64,000 nt of DNA from Cohaesibacter haloalkalitolerans (GTDB taxonomy: Bacteria > Pseudomonadota > Alphaproteobacteria > Rhizobiales > Cohaesibacteraceae). The number at the start of each line of letters is the position of its first letter. Within the stretch, counting starts at the first letter, position 1. Below are positions 46,522 through 54,360 of the stretch, in pieces. The notes beneath the pieces are model-generated. The model had not been told where the DNA came from and searched no databases. It saw only the letters and a list, made by a program, of their open reading frames with translations. A program made the translations under genes and the position numbers. The stretch covers positions 1 to 64,000 of the forward strand of contig NZ_QNUM01000006.1 in the NCBI RefSeq assembly GCF_003574655.1. The letters are read 5' to 3'.

Positions 46522-47045
46522 CTGACAATATTCTGGAAGACGACCCGTTCGCTGGCGGCCCTGTAGCCATGGGGCTGGTCGGCAAAAAAGCGGAACGTGC
46601 CTCCTTCGTCGATGGCCTGCCAGTGCCCGTCCGACAGGATCTCAAGCTCTCCCAAAAGTACGATGACGCTTTCGATCACCCCGTGGGCGTGGGGCTCTGA
46701 CATCTGGCAGTGATGGTTGGAAAGGGTGATCTCGTGGATTTCGAAATTCACCGCTGAACTGTAGGGAAAGACCGACACCATTTTCATGCCGGGATCTTCA
46801 GGAACGCTCAGGCCCTCGTTGGGATCGGTCCCCAGATCGAGAAAGGCCGAGAAGGAGGTTTCCAGTCCTGATGCAATCTGCCAGAGCTTGGCGATGGTGG
46901 GGCTTGATTCTTCGCGCTCGATCTGGCCAAGCATGGCCTTGGAGACCCCGGTCAATTTGGCAACCTCATCAAGGCTGAGCTGGCGCTGGGCCCGGATGGT
47001 CTTGAGATGGGTCGCTACACTGTGCTTGAACTTGTTGGCCGACAA
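46515..47045 (-). CDS. XRE-family regulator with C-terminal cupin domain
   Basis: 176 residues from a TTG at 47045, preceded by GGAAAGAGG. An N-terminal HTH (SLDEVAKLTGVSKAMLGQIE, about 20-40) is joined to a cupin sensor domain (about 100-172; CQMSEPHAHGVIESVIVLLG and GGTFRFFADQPHGYRA). Such proteins repress catabolic genes and sense a small ligand in the cupin barrel. It is convergent with the activase, overlapping it by seven bases. Its promoter and the glycyl radical enzyme promoter share the box CGTTATAAC, so it is the likely regulator of that pair. Confidence 0.92.
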   Translation of the reverse strand: MSANKFKHSVATHLKTIRAQRQLSLDEVAKLTGVSKAMLGQIEREESSPTIAKLWQIASGLETSFSAFLDLGTDPNEGLSVPEDPGMKMVSVFPYSSAVNFEIHEITLSNHHCQMSEPHAHGVIESVIVLLGELEILSDGHWQAIDEGGTFRFFADQPHGYRAASERVVFQNIVSY

Positions 47046-47070
47046 CGCGAGTGCCTCTTTCCTGATCCTG

Positions 47071-47092
47071 CCTGTGCTCCCGTTATAACAGG
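47071..47092 (-). promoter_or_regulatory. Likely autoregulatory site of the XRE-cupin gene
   Basis: CCTGT (47071-47075) and ACAGG (47088-47092) flank the box CGTTATAACA at 47081-47090, whose centre GTTATAAC is self-complementary. The box would cover the -10 region of the regulator promoter. It matches the core of the operator at 43171-43180. Confidence 0.55.
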
Positions 47093-47164
47093 CGCGCGGG
47101 CGGGATCAATCCAACTCTTCATTGTTGACAGGTAAGGCGCGGTGTCTGGCCGCTTCGAGCATCT

Positions 47165-47875
47165 CTACAGACGACCGCCGAGGGCAAGATGCAGCGAATT
47201 GTCGATATGCTGCTTCAGCGCCTGTTCGGACGCTGCGACGTTGCGAGCCAGCATCGGCCTCAGAAAGGCCAGATGCTCGCCGATGATCCTCTCGGCGTTG
47301 AACGGTGTGACCTGAAGCCGAGACTGGACCACCATGTGGATCTTGATCGAATTGACGCGGTAGACATTGGCGATCAGCACATTCTGCATGCTGTCGATGA
47401 AGGCAGCGTGCATGTCCCAGTCAAGCTTCTGCATCTCGTCCGCAGCATCCTGATTGGAGTTGGCCTGGATATTGGCCAGAAAACGCTCGTGCCGTTCGAT
47501 CCAGCCGGAAAACCGCGCCGTCGGGATGGCATCAATCGCCGCCCGGACGGCGCTGAGTTCCAGAATGCTGCGCAACTCATAGGCGTCCCGCACGAAGGAG
47601 ACATCGAGGGTTGGCACCATCAGCCCGCGTTTGGGCAGGGTCTGGAGCAGACCGTCTGCTTCCAGCCGCGGAATGGCTTCCCGGATCGAACCCAGCGTCG
47701 CGCCGGTGGTCTCGACCAGTTCCCTTTGGGATACGATCTGTCCGGGCATCAAGCCCCCCTGATTGAGCAGTTCCACGATGCGGTCATAGGCGGCGCGCTT
47801 AAGCATTGTTTTTCCTGTGTCAGGCGCTGTGCGGCTGAGATTCGGCGTTGTGATCTGTTCTTCAATACTCGTCAT
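47165..47875 (-). CDS. GntR-family (FadR/FCD subgroup) transcriptional regulator
   Basis: 236 residues from the ATG at 47875; an ATG at 47920 would start inside the operator and is unlikely. The winged HTH is AAYDRIVELLNQGGLMPGQI...TTGATLGSIREAIPRLEADG. The FCD effector domain follows (LRSILELSAVRAAIDAIP, WDMHAAFIDSMQN, IIGEHLAFLRPMLARN) with the metal/ligand histidine positions. It is divergent from the TRAP importer operon, and two perfect operator copies lie between them. It probably represses the operon until a sugar-acid or dicarboxylate-like effector binds. Confidence 0.93.
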   Translation of the reverse strand: MTSIEEQITTPNLSRTAPDTGKTMLKRAAYDRIVELLNQGGLMPGQIVSQRELVETTGATLGSIREAIPRLEADGLLQTLPKRGLMVPTLDVSFVRDAYELRSILELSAVRAAIDAIPTARFSGWIERHERFLANIQANSNQDAADEMQKLDWDMHAAFIDSMQNVLIANVYRVNSIKIHMVVQSRLQVTPFNAERIIGEHLAFLRPMLARNVAASEQALKQHIDNSLHLALGGRL

Positions 47876-47916
47876 GGTGAGCCAGTTCAACCTCTTCGCG
47901 CGCGTGGAAAACACTG

Positions 47917-47996
47917 ACATGTAACTAACATGTTTAACGTGAAAATTCTAACTGGTCAAAAGGATCATTGCTAACATGTTAGTTACATGTTAATGA
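47917..47996. promoter_or_regulatory. Paired operators and divergent promoters of the GntR/TRAP modules
   Basis: AACATGTTAGTTACATGT occurs at 47973-47990, and its exact reverse complement at 47917-47934. For the TRAP operon, TTGCTA (47968-47973), a 17-bp spacer that is almost entirely the operator, and TAATGA (47991-47996) form the promoter. For gntR on the other strand, TTGACC with a 17-bp spacer and TAAACA can be read, with the second operator at the start site. Confidence 0.8.
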
Positions 47997-48053
47997 GGGG
48001 GCCTGCATCAGACGCGTGGAGGCGTTGATGCGACGGAGGAAATAGGAGGACTT

Positions 48054-49079
48054 ATGAAACGCTCAGTCAAACTGCTGGCCGGTGTCGCCGCCGTAGCCCT
48101 TTCCGCAATGGTTTCTTTTGCCGCCGAGGCTGAAACCCTGCGCTTTGCGACCACATTGCCGGAAGCAGACAATCCAGAAACCCATGCCATGAAGGCATTC
48201 GAGCAGTATGTCGAATTCCACACCAACGGCGAAATCGACGTGCAGCTGCTGCACGGTGGCGTTGGTGGTGACCGCGAAATTCTCGAAAGCGTGCGCAATG
48301 GCATTTTCCAGATGACCGCCACGACGGACGGAGCGCTTGCCTCCTTCTATCCCGGCGTGCAGGTTTTCTCGACGCCATATCTGTTCCGTTCCACCCGCCA
48401 TGCGGTTGAGTTCATGAACAACTCCCCGGTCATGGGTGAGTTCGTGGCTGATGTGGAGAAGCAGGCAGGCCTGCGCATCATAGGCTTCGCTGCAGACGGC
48501 TTCCGCAACTTCGTGAACAACAAGCATCCGATCAAGACCCCTGCCGACGTGGAAGGTCTCAAGCTGCGCTCCATGGAAAGCCCGGTCATGATCGCGCTGA
48601 TGAAGAGCCTCGGGGCTGCCCCGACGCCAATCCCGTTCCCGGAAAGCGCCATGGCCATCCGTCAGGGTGTTGTTGATGGGGGTGAAAACCCGCCGTCCAC
48701 CGTCATCAATGGCGGCTGGGGTGAAGTGATCAAATACATGTCGCTTGACGAGCATATCTTCTCGGCCGTGTTTGCCTATGCCAACCCGTCCTTCCTTGAC
48801 GGTCTGAGCGAACAGAACCGCGCCGCCGTGCTCGATGGGGTCAATCTCTACACCACCATCATGCTTGCAGGCAAAGGTCAGGGCTACCTCACCGATACCC
48901 AGCGCATTCGTGATCTGGGCGTGGAAGTCTATGTGAACTCGCCTGCCGAGAAAAAGGCATTTGGCGAGAAGGCCCAGAAGCCGGTCCGCGAATTCCTCGC
49001 CAAGGAGCTTGGCGCTGAATATGTAGACAAGTTTCTGGCCGCTGTTTCGGAAACCGAAACCCAACTCTACGGCAAATAA
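48054..49079 (+). CDS. TRAP transporter substrate-binding protein (DctP family)
   Basis: 341 residues with a Sec signal peptide (MKRSVKLLAGVAAVALSAMV...AEA). The mature protein is a DctP-type binding protein. ADVEGLKLRSMESPVMIALM contains the conserved Arg that forms a salt bridge with the carboxylate of the ligand, and PFPESAMAIRQGVVDGGENP is the second family block. The ligand is therefore probably a carboxylate, or less often a sulfonate. It is the first gene of a six-gene operon under the GntR-type promoter. Confidence 0.95.
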   Translation: MKRSVKLLAGVAAVALSAMVSFAAEAETLRFATTLPEADNPETHAMKAFEQYVEFHTNGEIDVQLLHGGVGGDREILESVRNGIFQMTATTDGALASFYPGVQVFSTPYLFRSTRHAVEFMNNSPVMGEFVADVEKQAGLRIIGFAADGFRNFVNNKHPIKTPADVEGLKLRSMESPVMIALMKSLGAAPTPIPFPESAMAIRQGVVDGGENPPSTVINGGWGEVIKYMSLDEHIFSAVFAYANPSFLDGLSEQNRAAVLDGVNLYTTIMLAGKGQGYLTDTQRIRDLGVEVYVNSPAEKKAFGEKAQKPVREFLAKELGAEYVDKFLAAVSETETQLYGK

Positions 49080-49174
49080 TCCCGTGTCGTAACGTCTGGC
49101 TCCGCCGGTTCCAAACCTCCCTTCAAACACTCCTTCGAGGGAACCGGCGGGCCTTACCCAAATGGACATTTCTC

Positions 49175-49678
49175 ATGGCATCTTCCCTGACGCAGACCTA
49201 TCTGCGCTGGACAGCAAAGCTGTCGAACGCCACGGAATATGTGGCGGTGGCGATATTCGCCGGGATCGTTCTGGTCAACTTCATGGCCGTTGGGGCCCGA
49301 TATGTGCTGGCCGACCCGATCGGCTGGAGCGAAGAAGCCCTTCGCTATGCAATCGTCTGGGCGGTCTATCTGGTCGCCGGAGCCACCTTCCGCCACGGTG
49401 AGCAGATGATGATCGATCTCATCGTCATCATTCCTTCCGACAGAATCCGGCGCATCGCCGCCTTCCTGTCGCTGCTGACGACACTGGTGCTGGCAGCAAT
49501 CGTGGTTGCCCTCGGCATTCCGTTCCTGATGGATACCGGGCAGGTTTCCCCATCCATGCGCCTGCCGATGTGGATCCCCTACGCCGCAGTGGTCGTGGGA
49601 TATCTGATGATCGCCATTCAGGCGATCGCCGGTTACATCGAGCAGCCCGTCCTTGGCAATAAGGAGACGGCACAATGA
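49175..49678 (+). CDS. TRAP transporter small permease (DctQ family)
   Basis: 167 residues with four membrane helices. The family pattern is present (NATEYVAVAIFAGIVLVNFM, VLADPIGWSEEALRYAIVWA, FRHGEQMMIDLIV). It forms the small membrane subunit with the DctM-type protein, whose ATG overlaps its stop by four bases. Confidence 0.93.
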   Translation: MASSLTQTYLRWTAKLSNATEYVAVAIFAGIVLVNFMAVGARYVLADPIGWSEEALRYAIVWAVYLVAGATFRHGEQMMIDLIVIIPSDRIRRIAAFLSLLTTLVLAAIVVALGIPFLMDTGQVSPSMRLPMWIPYAAVVVGYLMIAIQAIAGYIEQPVLGNKETAQ

Positions 49679-50952
49679 GCCCCGCAGCAATCTTCTCGGC
49701 CTTCTTCTTTCTGGTGCTGATCGGTTCCCCCATCGCGGTCGCACTGGGCCTCACTGGCGCATCGGCGGCCTGGTTCGCCCACCTGCCGATGGTCATCATC
49801 CCGACGCGCTTCTTCAGCTCGCTGGACAACTTCTCGCTTCTGGCCGCTCCCTTTTACATCTTTGCCGGCGAGGTCATGAACCGGGGCGGGATTACCGAAA
49901 CCCTCATCACCTTTGCTGCCAAGATCACCCGCTTCGTGGCCGGTGGTGCCGCCTATGCCAACATTCTGGCATCGGTGCTGTTTGCCGGTATCTCCGGGAC
50001 GGCGATTGCCGATACCGCAGCCCTTGGCAAGATCTTCATCAACGGCATGCCCAAACAGGGCTATACCAAGGAATTCTCTGCCGCCGTTACCGTTGCCAGT
50101 TCGATGATCGGGCCGATCATTCCCCCGTCGGTCATCATGATCGTCTATGCCTCCGTGGCTCAGGTCTCGATCATCAAGCTGTTCGTCGCCGGTATCGTGC
50201 CGGGGCTGATGCTCGGTGGGGCCTGCGCGGTCATCGTGCTGATCACGGCGCTGACCAAGGGGCTGCCCAAGGGCGAGATCAAGGCGGTCGACAAATCCGA
50301 CAAGCAGCTGGCTTTTGAAACGGCTCTGGTCTTCTCGATCCCGATGTTCATCGTCTTCGGCACACTCTCCGGTGTCTTCACGGCAACCGAGGCCGGTGGC
50401 ATTGCCTGCGTCTATGCGCTGGTGATTGGCCGGTTCGTGCTCAAGACCCTTTCGGGCCGCAGTGTGCTTGCCTGCATGAGGGCATCCATGCGCACCACCG
50501 CCAGCCTTTATCTGGTGATCGCCGGTGCATCGGTCCTGTCCTACATTCTGACTGTCACCGGTGCCATTTCGTCGGTTCGGTCGCTGACGGTGCTGTTCTC
50601 GGACAACCAGACCATCTTCCTGTTCTTCGTGCTGGGCATCCTGCTCATCGCCGGTTTCTTTCTTGAGCCGGGGGTTCAGGTGCTGCTGCTGGCGCCGATC
50701 TTCCTGCCCATCTCCCGCGGGCTCGGCATCGACGAAATGCAGTTTGCCATGGTCTTCCTGCTGTCTGGCACCATGAGCCTGATGACCCCGCCTGTCGGCA
50801 TCTGCCTCTTCGTGGCAGCGCAGATCGGCGAGATAAGCATCGGACGCATGTTCTGGGCCATCCTGCCATTTCTCGCCGCCCAGATCGCCGCAATTTCATT
50901 CCTCATCATATGGCCGGATCTCGTCACGTTCCTGCCCAACCTGGTCAACTAG
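49675..50952 (+). CDS. TRAP transporter large permease (DctM family)
   Basis: 425 residues with about twelve membrane helices. The sodium-coupled DctM core is visible: ILASVLFAGISGTAIADTAA, SSMIGPIIPPSVIMIVYAS and SLMTPPVGICLFVAAQIG. With the small permease and binding protein it makes a complete sodium-driven TRAP importer. The dehydrogenase gene begins two bases after its stop. Confidence 0.95.
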   Translation: MSPAAIFSAFFFLVLIGSPIAVALGLTGASAAWFAHLPMVIIPTRFFSSLDNFSLLAAPFYIFAGEVMNRGGITETLITFAAKITRFVAGGAAYANILASVLFAGISGTAIADTAALGKIFINGMPKQGYTKEFSAAVTVASSMIGPIIPPSVIMIVYASVAQVSIIKLFVAGIVPGLMLGGACAVIVLITALTKGLPKGEIKAVDKSDKQLAFETALVFSIPMFIVFGTLSGVFTATEAGGIACVYALVIGRFVLKTLSGRSVLACMRASMRTTASLYLVIAGASVLSYILTVTGAISSVRSLTVLFSDNQTIFLFFVLGILLIAGFFLEPGVQVLLLAPIFLPISRGLGIDEMQFAMVFLLSGTMSLMTPPVGICLFVAAQIGEISIGRMFWAILPFLAAQIAAISFLIIWPDLVTFLPNLVN

Positions 50953-50954
50953 CT

Positions 50955-51944
50955 ATGACAAAGCAAAAAATCCTTGTTCTGACAGAACAGTTTACAAACG
51001 AATGCCCGCTTTTCGATCCGTTGCGTGAAGCCGGATATGAGGTGGTGGTCAACGAAACCAGCCGTCTTCCCGACGAAGCCTCTCTCAAGGCCATGCTGGC
51101 AAGCGGCGTGGTGGCAACCATTGCCGGTGGCGAGCCCTACACCCCTGACGTGATCGCCAACGCCAGAGATCTCAAGATCATCGCCCGTTGGGGCGTTGGG
51201 TATGACAAGGTCAATGTCCCCGCAGCGACCGCCCATGACATCCCGCTTGCCATGGCCTTTGGCCAAAACCATGAGAGCGTCGCAGAATACGCCCATGCCA
51301 TGGCCCTGTCGCTCGCCTGTGGCATAGGCCGCCGCGATGCCATGGTTCATGGTGGCACCTGGATGTTCGACGGCTTCCACCCGGGCCTATGGGAACGCAC
51401 CGCCGGTCTCATCGGTCTTGGCCGCATCGGTGGCGCCATGGCGCGTCGCCTCAAGGGCCAGTCCATGCGCGTGCTGGTTTTCGATCCGTATGTGAGCGAA
51501 GAACAGGCAGAAGCGGCTGGCGTCGAGAAATGCGATCTCGATACGTTGCTGGCCGAGAGCGATCTGATCTCTGTGCATGCCCCTTCAACGCCCGAGACGC
51601 GCCACACGCTGAATGCGGAAACCTTCGCCAAGATGAAGGATGGCGTCATTGTCATCAATACTTCGCGCGGGCCGCTCATTGACGAGACGGCGCTGGTCGA
51701 TGCCCTCAAGTCCGGCAAGGTCTACGGCGCTGGTCTCGATGTGTTCGAAACCGAGCCGCTTCCGGCCGACAGCGCCCTGCGCAGCTGTGACAACGTCATT
51801 CTGAGCCCCCATGTCTCCGGCATGGACAAGATGGCCGAGAAGCGTGTGACCATGCGCTGCGTCAATAACATTCTGGCCTGGTTGCACGGCGATCCCAAGG
51901 AGCTGCTGCCCTATGTCGTCAACCCCGAAACCCTGAAACTCTGA
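50955..51944 (+). CDS. D-isomer-specific 2-hydroxyacid dehydrogenase
   Basis: 329 residues from the ATG at 50955; an upstream frame overlaps the permease. The NAD-binding motif is GLIGLGRIGGAMARRL, and INTSRGPLID, DVFETEPLPADSALRSCDNV and LSPHVSG carry the catalytic Arg, Glu and His regions. It resembles phosphoglycerate dehydrogenase-like enzymes but lacks the C-terminal ACT regulatory domain. It probably oxidises, or makes, a 2-hydroxyacid derived from the TRAP substrate. The substrate is not known. Confidence 0.9.
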   Translation: MTKQKILVLTEQFTNECPLFDPLREAGYEVVVNETSRLPDEASLKAMLASGVVATIAGGEPYTPDVIANARDLKIIARWGVGYDKVNVPAATAHDIPLAMAFGQNHESVAEYAHAMALSLACGIGRRDAMVHGGTWMFDGFHPGLWERTAGLIGLGRIGGAMARRLKGQSMRVLVFDPYVSEEQAEAAGVEKCDLDTLLAESDLISVHAPSTPETRHTLNAETFAKMKDGVIVINTSRGPLIDETALVDALKSGKVYGAGLDVFETEPLPADSALRSCDNVILSPHVSGMDKMAEKRVTMRCVNNILAWLHGDPKELLPYVVNPETLKL

Positions 51945-51982
51945 ACGGCAAGTCCAGTAAGTCTCATTGGAGGAATAAGAAA

Positions 51983-52918
51983 ATGACCAAAGAAATCTCC
52001 GGTATCATCCCGGTTGTGCTGACGCCGTTCACCGACGACAACAAGATCGACTGGGCAGGCTATGAACGCCTCATCGAATGGTATCTCGAAAACGGTGCCG
52101 AGGCCCTGTTTGCGGTTTGCCAGTCTTCCGAAATGCTGTTCCTCAGTGTCGAGGAACGGGTGGAGCTGGCCCGCTTCACGATGGAAAAGGTCGCCGGGCG
52201 CGTGCCGGTCATGGCTTCCGGCCACATTTCGGATTCGCTGGAAGACCAGAAGACCGAGCTTGGTGCCATGGTCGAAACCGGTGTGGACGCCATCGTTCTG
52301 GTGACCAACCGTCTCGATCCGGAAAAGAAGGGCGCCGAAGCCTTCCGCAGCAATCTCGATGCACTGCTCGACTTCCTGCCCGCCGACATGCCGCTTGGCC
52401 TCTATGAATGCCCGGCTCCCTATCGCCGTCTGATGAGCGACGAGGAAGTGACCTACTGCGCCCAGTCCGGCCGCTTCGTCATCGTCAAGGACGTCTCTTG
52501 CGATCTGGAAACCGTCACCCGTCGCGTCGGGCTGGTCAAGGGCACACCGATGAAGATCTGCAACGCCAACGCGGCCATTGCAACTCCGGCCATGTTTGCC
52601 GGATCTGCCGGTTTCTGCGGCGTCTTCAACAACATCCACCCCGACCTTTACCGCTGGGTTCAGGATCACGGCAAGGACCATCCCGAGCTGTGCGAAGAGC
52701 TTTCGGTCTTCCTCGTCCTCGCCGCTCAGGTCGAGCCGATGGGCTATCCCAAGATGGCCAAGCTCTATCACCAGCGCATGGGCACCTTCTCCAGCATCCA
52801 CAGCCGCGTGGTTCCCTTCGACATCGAAGAGAAATTCTGGGCGCTTGGGGCGGTCATCGATCGTATCGAGCAGGGCACTGAGTTCTATCGCAAGAAGATC
52901 AGCGCTCTTTCGGAATAG
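51983..52918 (+). CDS. Dihydrodipicolinate synthase/N-acetylneuraminate lyase family enzyme
   Basis: 311 residues, a class I aldolase barrel. The Schiff-base lysine is Lys169 in VIVKDVS and the catalytic tyrosine is Tyr141 in LYECPAPY. The GTTE substrate motif of the usual family appears as CQSSEML, so the keto-acid pocket differs from DapA. It is probably not lysine biosynthesis. With a transporter, dehydrogenase and sugar kinase it more likely splits or dehydrates a keto-deoxy sugar acid (inference). AGGAATAAG stands before the ATG. Confidence 0.9.
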   Translation: MTKEISGIIPVVLTPFTDDNKIDWAGYERLIEWYLENGAEALFAVCQSSEMLFLSVEERVELARFTMEKVAGRVPVMASGHISDSLEDQKTELGAMVETGVDAIVLVTNRLDPEKKGAEAFRSNLDALLDFLPADMPLGLYECPAPYRRLMSDEEVTYCAQSGRFVIVKDVSCDLETVTRRVGLVKGTPMKICNANAAIATPAMFAGSAGFCGVFNNIHPDLYRWVQDHGKDHPELCEELSVFLVLAAQVEPMGYPKMAKLYHQRMGTFSSIHSRVVPFDIEEKFWALGAVIDRIEQGTEFYRKKISALSE

Positions 52919-52929
52919 GAGGCAAGGGG

Positions 52930-53847
52930 ATGTCGATCACGGTATTCGGCTCGGTCAATCTGGACCTGACGGTTTCCGTCGACCTCATGCCCGAACCGGG
53001 CGTTACCAGCCATGCCACCGGGTTCCTCAAGGGGCTCGGTGGCAAGGGCGCCAATCAGGCTGTCGCGGCAACCCGATTGGCCCGCTGTCCGGTGCGGTTC
53101 GTGGCAGCCATCGGGGCGGATGCCTTCGGGGCAAGCCTCAGGGCCAGTCTTGAAGGGCTGGGCGTCGATACCGATCATCTCGTTACCATGCCGGATCATG
53201 ATTCCGGCATGGCTCTCATCCATGTCGATGCGACCTCCCAGAACACCATCACGGTTGTGGGAGGTGCCAATATGGCGTGGCCAGCCGACGGACCGGATGC
53301 CGAGTGCTTCGAAGGCTGCAAGGTGGCTTTGTTTCAGCTGGAAACGCCACAGAATGCAACCATCGCGGCCATGCGCAAGGCGCGAGCAGCCGGAGCCACG
53401 GTCATTCTCGACCCCGCTCCGATTGCTGCCACAGGCATGGATGCGCTTCTGGCAGAGGCTGACATCATCACCCCAAATGAAACCGAAGCGGCGGGCCTTT
53501 CTGGCAAAATGCCCGCCACCTTCGATGAGGCGCTGGATGTCGCACGCAGCCTCTGCGCGCGCGGACCGCAGACGGTCATCGTCAAGCTCGGAGCAAAGGG
53601 GCTGGCCTATGCCTGCAAGGATGGCCGGAGCGGCAAGTTGGAGCCCTTCAAGGTGAATGCAATCGATACAGTGGCCGCCGGTGACAGCTTCAATGGCGGG
53701 CTGGCTGCCGCGCTGGCCGAAGGCATGGAGCTGGACGCGGCCCTGCGCTTTGCCTCCGCTGCCGGAGCTCTGGCCACCACCAGAAAGGGCGCAAGCGAGG
53801 CCGTACCAGACCGCGCAGACGTCGATGCTCTGATCCTGAAAGGCTAG
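52930..53847 (+). CDS. PfkB/ribokinase-family sugar kinase
   Basis: 305 residues. The N-terminal PfkB signature is GFLKGLGGKGANQAVAATRL, and the ATP/anion-hole signature with the catalytic base Asp is DTVAAGDSFNGGLAAALAEG. The length and NVDL-type opening (GSVNLDLTVSV) resemble ribokinase. It phosphorylates a sugar or sugar acid, probably the product of the preceding enzymes. It is the last gene of the TRAP operon and is followed by a terminator. Confidence 0.92.
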   Translation: MSITVFGSVNLDLTVSVDLMPEPGVTSHATGFLKGLGGKGANQAVAATRLARCPVRFVAAIGADAFGASLRASLEGLGVDTDHLVTMPDHDSGMALIHVDATSQNTITVVGGANMAWPADGPDAECFEGCKVALFQLETPQNATIAAMRKARAAGATVILDPAPIAATGMDALLAEADIITPNETEAAGLSGKMPATFDEALDVARSLCARGPQTVIVKLGAKGLAYACKDGRSGKLEPFKVNAIDTVAAGDSFNGGLAAALAEGMELDAALRFASAAGALATTRKGASEAVPDRADVDALILKG

Positions 53848-54360
53848 CTTGCAACACGTTGCAAAGGAGCGTCAGGAAAGGAAGGGCGGGGATCCGGCAA
53901 GCGGGCCCCGCCTTTTTCATGCGGATATGACGCATAAAGGCGCATAAAAATGTCACCCGGCAAGAAGCCGCAACCGGAATGGATTGCGTGCTGGTCGGCG
54001 CCGATGACCTCGATGCCGAGTTCTTCAACCCGCGTCTTGCCGACTGCTTGCAACAGCCATGTTTGCAGCAACAATGCTGCCGTTCCCATTGTCTGCAGCC
54101 AAAAAAAATGGCATGACGTAGATGCTATAGTGGGCAAGGTTTGTCGGCTTTGGATGACGGCACCACTTCTGCTCTCTTTTCAAGGCAAGTTTTTTCTTGC
54201 TAGACAGGGTGTGTCTTCAGGTCGGCCGGTCGGTGCGGGTGAGGCGGCGTGATGTCTGGTTTCCCTTCGGCTTTCACGAAGGAACCGGTTCGATGTCCGG
54301 AAGCTCCCTGTTTCAGTTGCCTATATGAATATTCGAAAGCATACATAAGGGTCTCTTTTT
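53848..54360. other. Intergenic region before the phosphohexomutase gene
   Basis: 513 bp. It starts with the operon terminator. The remaining 440 bp hold overlapping short frames on both strands (for example 53950-54252 and 53844-54137), none with a credible start or family. The promoter of the mutase gene should lie near 54300. Confidence 0.45.
53885..53917 (+). terminator. Terminator of the TRAP/kinase operon
   Basis: GGCGGGG (53885-53891) pairs with CCCCGCC (53906-53912), followed by TTTTT. Confidence 0.88.

Noticed and set aside
53844-54252. Two opposing frames of about 100 codons
   Set aside because: Neither has a ribosome site, family match or plausible composition, and both overlap the operon terminator region.
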